Assembly (NCBI RefSeq): GCF_014645795.1
Contig: NZ_BMMK01000005.1
Location: forward strand, 1-64,000
Origin: Longimycelium tulufanense
GTDB lineage: Bacteria > Actinomycetota > Actinomycetes > Mycobacteriales > Pseudonocardiaceae
Direction: 5' to 3'
Length of the DNA stretch: 64,000 bases
In this document: positions 57,356 to 64,000 of the stretch, piece by piece
Position numbering within the stretch: the stretch's first letter is position 1
How the letters are laid out: the number at the start of each line of letters is the position of its first letter
Notes under the pieces: generated by a model
Seen by the model: only the letters and a program-made list of their open reading frames with translations
The model's database searches: none
Told to the model about the DNA's origin: nothing
Position numbers and translations under genes: made by a program

Positions 57356-58291
57356 TCAGGCGCGGGAGGGCAGCAACCCGCCGTGGTAGGTGACCATGTC
57401 CAGGATCGCGGCCGGAAGATCGATCGGCGCTCCCGGCTCCGCCCCGTCCAGCTCGGCGTAGGCCCGGTGGAGGTTGGCGGCGAGGCGCTCGGGCTCGCGC
57501 AGGGCGGCGAACGGTCCCAGGTCGGCCTGCCGGGCCGCCGCCAGCGGGGTCAGCCGGGCCCGCCGGCCCTCCTCGGCGGTCCGGCGCAGGAAGCGCAGGT
57601 AGGCCAGTGTCTCGTCGATGGCCTCGGGGCCGCAGACCTCCCCGTGTCCGGGCACGATGACGCGGGCGCCCAGTGGCTTGAGCACCTCGTCCAGGACCCG
57701 GGTCGCGCCGCTGAGGGAACCCTGGAGCAGGAACGGCGTGCCGCCGTGAAAGATCAGATCGCCCGCGAACAGCACTTCGCGGTCGGGGATCCAGACGATG
57801 GAGTCGTTGGTGGTGTGCGCGGGCGTACCCACGTAGCGCACCTCGCATCGCAGGTCGTCGAGGCGGAGCGTGACGCCGTCGCGGTAACCGAGGAAGGGCG
57901 GCTCCAGCTCGAGGTCTCCCCACTCCACCTCGGTGGTCCAGGACGGGTGGTCTCCCGGCAGGCCGAGTTCGAGGGCCGCGTCCCGACATCGCTCGTGCGC
58001 AATGATCGTGGCTTGGCGGAACAGGTAGTTGCCGTAGGTGTGGTCGCCGTGGTGGTGGGTGTTGACCACGGTACGCACGGGCTGGTCGGTAACGGTGGCG
58101 ATCGCGTGCTGGTAGGCGCGCGTGCGGCGCTCGGTGGCGCAGGTGTCGATGCTGACCGCGCCGCGGCTGCCCACGATCAGGCCGGCGTTGTTGACGTACC
58201 AGCCTCCGTCCGGCTGGACGTAGGCGTAGATCCCTCCGCTCAGCTCGACCAGCCGTGGTGTGGGTTCCACCTCGTCCCGCGGTGTGCTCAT
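57356..58291 (-). CDS. MBL-fold metallo-hydrolase
   Basis: 311-aa metallo-beta-lactamase-fold enzyme. The zinc motif is THHHGDH (78-84). Further ligands lie in VGTPAHTTNDS, LFAGDLIFHGGTP and IVPGHGEVCG. A C-terminal helical tail of about 80 residues follows. The GTPAHT and GDLIF pattern is common in quinohemoprotein-associated or cyclase-type MBL proteins, but no substrate is evident. ATG at 58291 follows GGGGG. Confidence 0.87.
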   Translation of the reverse strand: MSTPRDEVEPTPRLVELSGGIYAYVQPDGGWYVNNAGLIVGSRGAVSIDTCATERRTRAYQHAIATVTDQPVRTVVNTHHHGDHTYGNYLFRQATIIAHERCRDAALELGLPGDHPSWTTEVEWGDLELEPPFLGYRDGVTLRLDDLRCEVRYVGTPAHTTNDSIVWIPDREVLFAGDLIFHGGTPFLLQGSLSGATRVLDEVLKPLGARVIVPGHGEVCGPEAIDETLAYLRFLRRTAEEGRRARLTPLAAARQADLGPFAALREPERLAANLHRAYAELDGAEPGAPIDLPAAILDMVTYHGGLLPSRA

Positions 58292-58735
58292 GAGTCCCCC
58301 TCGGTCGGGCACCGATTGTCTCCGTCCGCGCTGCTGCTCCGCACGGTGTGCTCGGCGGCACCGCGGTGCGATCATGCCAAGCCCTGCGCCCGGCGACCCT
58401 GACGCACGAGGCTGGTACACCGGGGAAAAGGGGAATCCTGGCTACTCCGGTGAACTACCCCGACCCGGTGAGCCCGGGATACGTGCCATCAGTCATCCGG
58501 ACTGCTTCCGGGGCGCCCGCAGGTCCGTCCCCGTTGCTCCGCTCGCCTGGTTGAGCACCCCGATCGTGGGATATGCGCGAGCTGAGGGAACGACTCGCGC
58601 CTCCGGCGCTTTCTGATCCCCTGCCGGGCGCACGACCATGAACCCGACGAGGCGGGGACGGACACCGCACCGCTGCGACCGAGGCGCGGACACGTCCCGC
58701 CTGCCGTGTTGGCCCACGACGCAAGGGAGCGGTCG
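58292..58735. other. divergent intergenic region, nothing supported
   Basis: 444 bases between the MBL and HEAT-repeat genes. No domain-bearing frame, hairpin or clear promoter was recognised. Confidence 0.35.
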
Positions 58736-60439
58736 ATGGGGATCCTCGGGCGGCTGTGGCCGCCGAGCGTCAGCAAGATGGAACGCGCCGGCGATGTCGA
58801 GGGGCTGGTCACCGCGCTGGCCTATCCGCACGACCGGCGGGTCCGCCAGCTCGCCGCGGCCGCCCTGGGCACGATCGGCGACGCGCGGGCGGTCGAGCCG
58901 CTGATCGCCGCGCTGGAGGACTCCTCCCTGGATGTCCGGGTGGCGGCCGCGGCCTCGCTGCGCAGGCTCGCCGATCCCCGTGCGGTGCCGGCCCTGTCCA
59001 CGTTGCTCGACAGCGTCCTGACCGAGTGGGACCGCTGGATGGCCGAGCTGCGGGAGGAACGCCACCTGCAGGAGCTGCGTGCCGGCGGGAAGGTCAGCTA
59101 CGAGCCGGAGAAGGACGTCGCCGAGGTCGAGCCGCGGGTCCGCAGCCTGTACCAGAGCGCGCTGCACCTCGCCGCGGAGGCCGGCGGCCCGTTCGCGCCG
59201 GATCTGGTGATGCGGATCTTCGAGGAGCGGGACGACTTCGACGCCCGCTGTGTGAAGGCCCTGCACGAGCTGCAGGCCGTCGCCCAACTGGCCCGGGTGG
59301 CGCAGGACGAACGGGCGGTGGCCGCGCTCAGCCTGCTCGGCGACTTCGCCGACGACGAGCGCGCCTGGAGCGTCCTCGTCGACGCGTTCCGGGTTTCCAC
59401 GACGTGCGAGCGCCGGCTGTACGCGGCCGAGGGGCTGCGGCGCGCTCCGCATCCGGAGAAGCTGTCCCTGCTCACCGCGGCACTGCGCCGGGAGCTGGGT
59501 CGCAAGGACGAGGGAGCGTGGCTGGGCTACGACAGCCACGGCCTGCACCGCTCGTCCGAGGTGATCCTCACACTGGTCGAGGCGCTCGGGGAGCTGCGCG
59601 ACCCGGGTGCGGTCAGTTTGCTCGCCGAGCTGCTGCACGCCCGGGACGGTCGGATCGGCGCCGAACAGCGGCAGGCGATCATGCTCGCCGTGGTGTCGGC
59701 GCTGGGGCGGACCCGCGGCCAGGCTGCAATCGAGGCGCTGGCCAAGGCAAGCGACCACCCGGACACCGAGGTCGCGGTCACGGCGGTTCGGACGCTGGAC
59801 GAATGTGCGGGTGGTCGTGCCGTCGAACTGCTCTCGCTGGTCCTGGCCCGCGCAAGCCTTCCGGTTGCGCGGGAGGCCGCCGCACTCCTGGCCAAGCACG
59901 CACAGCACGATGATGCTGCGGTTGACGCGCTCACCACGGTGTTGTCCCATGTGGACGCCCATAAGGTGGATGCGGCCGCCGCGGCGCTCGACGAGTTGCC
60001 GGCGGAACGGTTGCCCGAAACTGTGCGCGGCGCTCTGCTCGGTGCGTGTTACCGTTCTCCCAGGGCGATCACGCTCGTGCTTCGCCTCGTTCATCCTGCG
60101 GCGTTGCGTCGCATTGTCGAGTCCACCAAGCGTTTCACCGCTTCCGAGGATCCTGCTTTCGATCCGTTCGCCTGGCTGGACGGTGTGGTGCGGCCCAGGT
60201 TGAAGGACATCCTCGGCCAGGTCGCGGGCGAGTTGTCCCAGGACGATCTGGTGTTCTTCGCCGAGCTGCCGGACAGCACGACCTCCTACCGCACCGACGA
60301 ACTGCTGGAAGCCGGCGACTCGGACCTGGGTGTCGAGCCGACCTGGGCGTACCGGATCAAGGACGTGAGCTGGACCGGGATCTGCCAGCTCGCACGTGCC
60401 GAGCTGGACCGGCGTGCCGGTGAGTCGGCGTCGGGGTGA
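58736..60439 (+). CDS. HEAT-repeat scaffold protein
   Basis: 567-aa soluble protein. Canonical HEAT/PBS-lyase repeats are clearest at residues 20-90 (HDRRVRQLAAAALGTIGDAR, LDVRVAAAASLRRLADPRAV) and recur around 230-420. It acts presumably as a binding scaffold; no catalytic site is seen. ATG at 58736 has GGGAG upstream. No operon partner is evident. Confidence 0.75.
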   Translation: MGILGRLWPPSVSKMERAGDVEGLVTALAYPHDRRVRQLAAAALGTIGDARAVEPLIAALEDSSLDVRVAAAASLRRLADPRAVPALSTLLDSVLTEWDRWMAELREERHLQELRAGGKVSYEPEKDVAEVEPRVRSLYQSALHLAAEAGGPFAPDLVMRIFEERDDFDARCVKALHELQAVAQLARVAQDERAVAALSLLGDFADDERAWSVLVDAFRVSTTCERRLYAAEGLRRAPHPEKLSLLTAALRRELGRKDEGAWLGYDSHGLHRSSEVILTLVEALGELRDPGAVSLLAELLHARDGRIGAEQRQAIMLAVVSALGRTRGQAAIEALAKASDHPDTEVAVTAVRTLDECAGGRAVELLSLVLARASLPVAREAAALLAKHAQHDDAAVDALTTVLSHVDAHKVDAAAAALDELPAERLPETVRGALLGACYRSPRAITLVLRLVHPAALRRIVESTKRFTASEDPAFDPFAWLDGVVRPRLKDILGQVAGELSQDDLVFFAELPDSTTSYRTDELLEAGDSDLGVEPTWAYRIKDVSWTGICQLARAELDRRAGESASG

Positions 60440-60553
60440 GTTGTGGGCCGCATTCCTCGCGAGGACACGTGACGCACCGGCCCGATCAACCAACCTGGCT
60501 TGGCTGGGCCGAGTTGTTCCGGTGTCGGTCGCCGAGGTTCACCCCCGGGATGG

Positions 60554-61558
60554 TCACTTCCCGGCGGCTTTCCGCGCGAAGGCGGTGTCGACGTAGGAGT
60601 CCGTGCTGAGCGGCTTGGCGTCCTTCATGAGGTCCGCGTCGCGGTAGACCTGCTCCTGCTTCGCGAGCTGGTCGGTGAGCGGGGCGAGGTCGGGCTGCCA
60701 GGTGTAGGAGGGGACGTCCCTGAGCACCGCGACGTCCTGTCCCGTTGCCCGCGCGAGGATCTGCAGGGTCTCCTCGGATCGCGCCCCCTCGCCCTGCAGG
60801 TCACGACTTGCCCGTACCAGAGCGTTGAAGAACTTCTGGGCGGCCTGGCTCTTCGCGAACGCCCCGCCGTAGATCACACCGGTGGCGGAGGCGCCCTTGG
60901 GTGGGACGGCCAGCGGTTTGGCCACGCCCGCCTTCTCCATCTTGGTGGTGAAGGGGGCAGCCACCAGGGCCGCGTCCACGCTGCCGTTGGCCAGAGCGGC
61001 CTGCATGTCCGGGTTGCCGAGGTTGACCACCTCGACATCGGTGAGCGACAGCCCGGCCGGGCGCAGCACGGTGGCCAGCTGGAAGCCGCCCGCCGCGCCC
61101 GGGCCACCGGCGACCGCCACCTTCCGGCCGCGCAGGTCGGCGGGCGAGGAGATGTCACCGAGCCGGGTCGACACTTCGAGCGCGCTGGGCGAGGCCTTCG
61201 GGTCACCGGGCGCCACGCCCATGGACCCGACCACCTTCAGGTCCAGGCCGCTGGCGATGGCGCTGAACAACCCGGCGGAGAACCCGGCCACCACGACGTC
61301 GAGCTTGCCGCCGGCGGCCGGACCCACCGCGTCCTGGCCGGACTTCACCTTCCGCAGTTCGACCGACAGCCCCTCGTCCGTGAAGTACCCCTTGTCCTGG
61401 GCCACGTACAGCGGGGCGAACAGGGTGGACGGCACGTGCGCCACCGTCACCGGGGTGTTCGATGCTGCCTGCTGGCCGCCGTCGGAGCAGCCGGTGAGCG
61501 CCAGCGCCGCCGACACGGCGACGACACCGAGAAACCGCCTCCGGGAGTGCGTTGTCAC
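60554..61558 (-). CDS. ABC transporter substrate-binding lipoprotein (SsuA/TauA-like)
   Basis: 334-aa exported lipoprotein with an N-terminal signal and lipobox (AALALTGCSDGG, lipidated C24). The mature part follows the NMT1/SsuA pattern: VTVAHVPSTLFAPLYVAQDKGYFTDEGLSVEL, then GKLDVVVAGFSAGLFSAIA and DLRGRKVAVAGGPGAAG. Relatives bind sulfonates, taurine or thiamine precursors; the ligand is unknown. GTG at 61558 has GGAGG 8 bases upstream. It is the last gene of an ATPase-permease-binding protein operon, 175 bases after the permease. Confidence 0.9.
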   Translation of the reverse strand: MTTHSRRRFLGVVAVSAALALTGCSDGGQQAASNTPVTVAHVPSTLFAPLYVAQDKGYFTDEGLSVELRKVKSGQDAVGPAAGGKLDVVVAGFSAGLFSAIASGLDLKVVGSMGVAPGDPKASPSALEVSTRLGDISSPADLRGRKVAVAGGPGAAGGFQLATVLRPAGLSLTDVEVVNLGNPDMQAALANGSVDAALVAAPFTTKMEKAGVAKPLAVPPKGASATGVIYGGAFAKSQAAQKFFNALVRASRDLQGEGARSEETLQILARATGQDVAVLRDVPSYTWQPDLAPLTDQLAKQEQVYRDADLMKDAKPLSTDSYVDTAFARKAAGK

Positions 61559-61733
61559 CGGTGAACCTCCGTGGTTGCGCCGGGCGTTCGGCCCGGGGTA
61601 ATCGGACTCGTGTTGGGTGCAAGTGCTTCTTGGGCTCGTTCGGGATCGTCCGAGGCCGCTCGGGCGGCCACCGGCTGTGGAGCCCGAACCGTGGCCCGTG
61701 AGAGCGAGGGTCCCGGTTGTGCGCTACGGGAGG

Positions 61734-62612
61734 TCACAGTGCGGTCTCCCCGTTCCTCGACTGGCGGGGCCGGCCGGTCGCCGGCTGGCGCCGCCACGGC
61801 ATCACCAGCCAGCCGAACGCCGAGACGACGCCGGTCAGCGTCGCCCCCAGCAGCGCTGCGGCCATCAGCCCGACGTACATGCGTTCCGGCTGGAACAGCT
61901 GCCAGGAGTTCCAGATCAGGTAGCCGATCCCCTCATCAGCCGCCACGAACTCGACCGCGATCGTCACCACCACGCCGAGCCCGACGGCCACCCGCAGCCC
62001 GGTGAACATCTGCGGCAGGCTGGCCGGGACCAGGACCAGGCACAGCCGTCGCCAGCCCCGCACCCGGTAGGCGCGGGCCAGCTCCATCGTGCGCGGGTCG
62101 ATCTGGCGGACCGCGGACTGGGCGTTGATCTGGGTGACGAAGAAGACCGTGATGGCGACCGCGAGGATCCGCGGTGTGTCGCCGAGCCCGAACACCAGGA
62201 GCAGCAGCGGCAACACCGCGATCTTCGGCAGCGCGTAGAGCGCGGCGAACAGCGGACCGAGTGCCGCGCCGAGCGCACGCCAGCTTCCCATCGCCAGTCC
62301 GACCAGGATGCCCGCTGCCGCCGCCGGGAGGTAGCCGCCGAGCAGCCGCAACACGGTCGCGAGCAGATCCCTGGGCAGTTCCCCGGAGCCGATCATCTCG
62401 ACGGCCTTGGTCAACGTACGGGTTGGCGGTGGGAAGGTTCGCGCGTCGATGACATCGACGGACGCGGCCCACTGCCACGCCAGCAAGGCCAGGGTCGGGG
62501 TCAACACCGCCAGCACCACGTCTCGCCGCCGCAGCCAGCGGCGGCGCCGGGTCTCCGCCCGCACGACCTCCTCGCCCAGGGCGTCGACCGTGCGCTCCAC
62601 GTACTGTTTCAC
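61734..62612 (-). CDS. ABC transporter permease (SsuC/TauC-like)
   Basis: 292-aa membrane protein with about six segments. The ABC coupling (EAA-like) loop reads ELARAYRVRGWRRLCLVLVPASLPQMFTGLRVA. GTG at 62612 overlaps the ATPase stop by 4 bases (GTGA). Confidence 0.9.
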   Translation of the reverse strand: MKQYVERTVDALGEEVVRAETRRRRWLRRRDVVLAVLTPTLALLAWQWAASVDVIDARTFPPPTRTLTKAVEMIGSGELPRDLLATVLRLLGGYLPAAAAGILVGLAMGSWRALGAALGPLFAALYALPKIAVLPLLLLVFGLGDTPRILAVAITVFFVTQINAQSAVRQIDPRTMELARAYRVRGWRRLCLVLVPASLPQMFTGLRVAVGLGVVVTIAVEFVAADEGIGYLIWNSWQLFQPERMYVGLMAAALLGATLTGVVSAFGWLVMPWRRQPATGRPRQSRNGETAL

Positions 62613-63406
62613 GCTTCCGCCCGCTCCGTCCCGACCTCGTCCCGCAGCACGTCCCAGAGATGGAACCGCAGGTCGACGAACTCCGCGTGGTGCTGCACGT
62701 CCGGGCTGCGCGGGCGATCGAACGGCACCTCGACCTCGGTGCGGACGCGACCCGGCCGGGCGGACACGAGGATGACGCGGTCGCCGAGCAACAACGCCTC
62801 CTCCAGGGAATGGGTCACGAACACGACCGTCTTGCGCTCGGCCTCACACAGCGCGAGCAGCTCCTCCTGCATCAGCATCCGGGTCTGCGCGTCCAGCGCG
62901 CCCAGCGGCTCATCCATCAGCAGGCAGGGCGAGCCGGTCGCGAAAGCCCGGGAGATGGCGACGCGCTGGCGCATACCACCGGATAGTTGATGCGGGTAGG
63001 CGCTCTCGAAGCCGGACAGACCGGTGCGTGCCAGCCACTCGCGTGCCACCGCGACCCGTTCCCGGCGGTTGCCGGGAGGCAGCCCGAACAGAACGTTGTC
63101 GAGCACCGTCAGCCACGGGAGCACGCCGGAATCCTGGAACACGAACGCCGTCGCGGGATGCGCGCCGTCGTCCTCGGGGCGCACCACCTCGCCGCTGCTG
63201 GCCTCCTCCAGGCCCGCAAGAATGCGCAGCAGCGTCGACTTGCCGCAGCCCGACGGCCCCACGATGCAGGTGAAGGAGCCTCCCGCCACGTGCAAGGACA
63301 TGTCGCGCAGCGCCCACAGTGGCCCGTCACCACCGAAGAACAGCTTCGACACCTGATGTGCGGCGAACGCCGTCCTCGTGTCCGAGGTCGCGTGGGTCCG
63401 CTGCAT
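62609..63406 (-). CDS. ABC transporter ATPase (SsuB/TauB-like)
   Basis: 265-aa nucleotide-binding protein. It has Walker A GPSGCGKST, Q-loop FVFQDSGVLPWLTV, signature LSGGMRQRV, Walker B CLLMDEPLGALD and H-loop FVTHSLEEALLL. The LPWxxxxxNV pattern is usual for nitrate/sulfonate/taurine importers. ATG at 63406 is preceded by a GGGACGG element; the frame open to 63472 is discounted. It is the first gene of the importer operon. Confidence 0.92.
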   Translation of the reverse strand: MQRTHATSDTRTAFAAHQVSKLFFGGDGPLWALRDMSLHVAGGSFTCIVGPSGCGKSTLLRILAGLEEASSGEVVRPEDDGAHPATAFVFQDSGVLPWLTVLDNVLFGLPPGNRRERVAVAREWLARTGLSGFESAYPHQLSGGMRQRVAISRAFATGSPCLLMDEPLGALDAQTRMLMQEELLALCEAERKTVVFVTHSLEEALLLGDRVILVSARPGRVRTEVEVPFDRPRSPDVQHHAEFVDLRFHLWDVLRDEVGTERAEA

Positions 63407-63953
63407 GAACCGTCCGTCCCATTCGTGTGGACCTGCCCGGATGAGCGGACGCCACGGCTCCCGCCCCACCATGCGAACGTACCGAGCCAGCAGGCGACCG
63501 ATCCGCCCAGGGATCTATTCATCACCAGAATCGACCAGCCTGCGGAATTGATAAGCAGGGCTTTGCCCCGATGGCCTGACACAAGGCCAGGCCGCATGAA
63601 CCCCGCTCGTTGTTTCCTGTCCGTGCGGCCCCCAGCTGGTGCGGGTGCCCACTTGCTTGGCGCCCTGCGGGCGCCGACAGGGCCTCGCACCCTATGGCCA
63701 GTTGCCCTGTTGCGGCTCTCGGCCTGGACGGGCGGGTGTCTGTCCTGGCCGAACGTGGCGCCGTGGCTCCTCGTCGGTCGGAGTTGCTTTAATTGACACT
63801 GAAGCTACAGCGCCAAAATAAATGCTCGCTGCGCGATCGACGAACCCAAGGTTCCACCCGTTTCACCCGGAGGTGGTCACGGGTACATGCATGCGTGCGG
63901 CCGTTCGAGGGAAGCCATGGCCTAGCCCGCTGCCCGACAACGGGAGGTGACGC
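63407..63953. other. divergent intergenic region with stem-loops
   Basis: 547 bases. A nested structure occurs at 63638-63691: outer 6-bp pairing GGTGCG/CGCACC around an inner perfect 7-bp stem with a 3-nt loop at 63659-63675. A smaller stem lies at 63572-63589. No gene is supported. Confidence 0.4.
63793..63821 (+). promoter_or_regulatory. possible promoter of the last gene
   Basis: TTGACA at 63793-63798 is a consensus -35 box; the best -10 (AAATAA at 63816, 17-bp spacing) is weak. The first 16 bases match a motif at 24115-24130 at 14 positions. Confidence 0.4.
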
Positions 63954-64000
63954 GTGACTACCGCACAAGAACAGGACGTGGTTGAGCTGCTTCTGGAGCA
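63954..64000 (+). CDS. start of a probable hemerythrin-domain protein (cut by window end)
   Basis: Only the first 15 codons are inside the window. GTG at 63954 has GGGAGG 6 bases upstream, and the peptide starts MTTAQEQDVVELLLE. A TxxQDVVxLLLxQH opening is typical of actinobacterial hemerythrin HHE-domain proteins, but the metal-binding His residues are beyond the edge. Confidence 0.45.
   Translation, partial: MTTAQEQDVVELLLE

Overview
The window is high-GC DNA with GTG starts, GGAGG ribosome-binding sites and many 4-nt start/stop overlaps, as in a free-living filamentous actinobacterium. DUF3097, DUF1876, a RafH-like hibernation factor, RsbT/RsbW/SpoIIE genes, a GlnA4-type ligase and an MmyB-type regulator all fit Actinomycetota. 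Pseudonocardiales is my best guess, but that is inference. About 52 genes are supported, including two small ORFs, two pseudogenes and one gene cut by the right edge. I saw no tRNA, rRNA, CRISPR array or prophage.

Layout. 0.4-3.6 kb: an MmyB-type regulator, a DoxX membrane protein and a wrecked IS200/IS605 element (tnpA stub plus tnpB pseudogene). 3.6-7.3 kb: a PPP-type phosphoesterase, an exported M23 endopeptidase with a foldable leader, and a Tat-exported M20 peptidase. 7.5-11.8 kb: a FadR-type regulator with its operator, then gcvT-gcvH-glyA behind a tandem glycine riboswitch. 12-15.3 kb: a secreted SGNH hydrolase and an operator-controlled Gfo/Idh/MocA dehydrogenase. 15.6-22.6 kb: an ethanolamine/polyamine catabolic cluster (ligase, gamma-glutamyl hydrolase, aldehyde dehydrogenase, SDR, divergent permease), then HMG-CoA lyase. 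23-25.6 kb: a secreted Yx(FWY)xxD-repeat protein and a YbdK-type ligase. 26.2-30.3 kb: a fused phospholipase A2-acyltransferase and a small ribosome-hibernation locus. 30.4-35.6 kb: an FAD amino-acid oxidase, an orphan type III PKS, a helical-repeat protein and an NTF2-like protein. 36-38.6 kb: cbiMNQO cobalt importer. 38.7-41 kb: a MarR-controlled acetoacetate-decarboxylase-like/DJ-1 pair. 41.2-43.8 kb: SPFH, NfeD and DUF3097. 43.9-56.4 kb: a dense partner-switching signalling block around a 1485-aa soluble poly-HAMP hybrid kinase. 56.5-64 kb: a hypothetical, an MBL hydrolase, a HEAT-repeat protein, a SsuABC/TauABC-like importer, and the start of a probable hemerythrin-domain gene.

Three groups look functionally linked. 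(1) The glutamylation cluster would turn ethanolamine into glycine plus glutamate, and the neighbouring riboswitch operon senses and consumes glycine. (2) SpoIIE phosphatases, STAS proteins, RsbT/RsbW-type ATPases and the poly-HAMP kinase look like one stress-signalling module, though no sigma factor lies in the window. (3) The RafH-like and DUF1876 genes, beside a lipase-acyltransferase fusion, suggest dormancy or membrane-stress physiology. Several intergenic regions carry perfect inverted repeats that act as likely bidirectional terminators or operators; they are listed individually.
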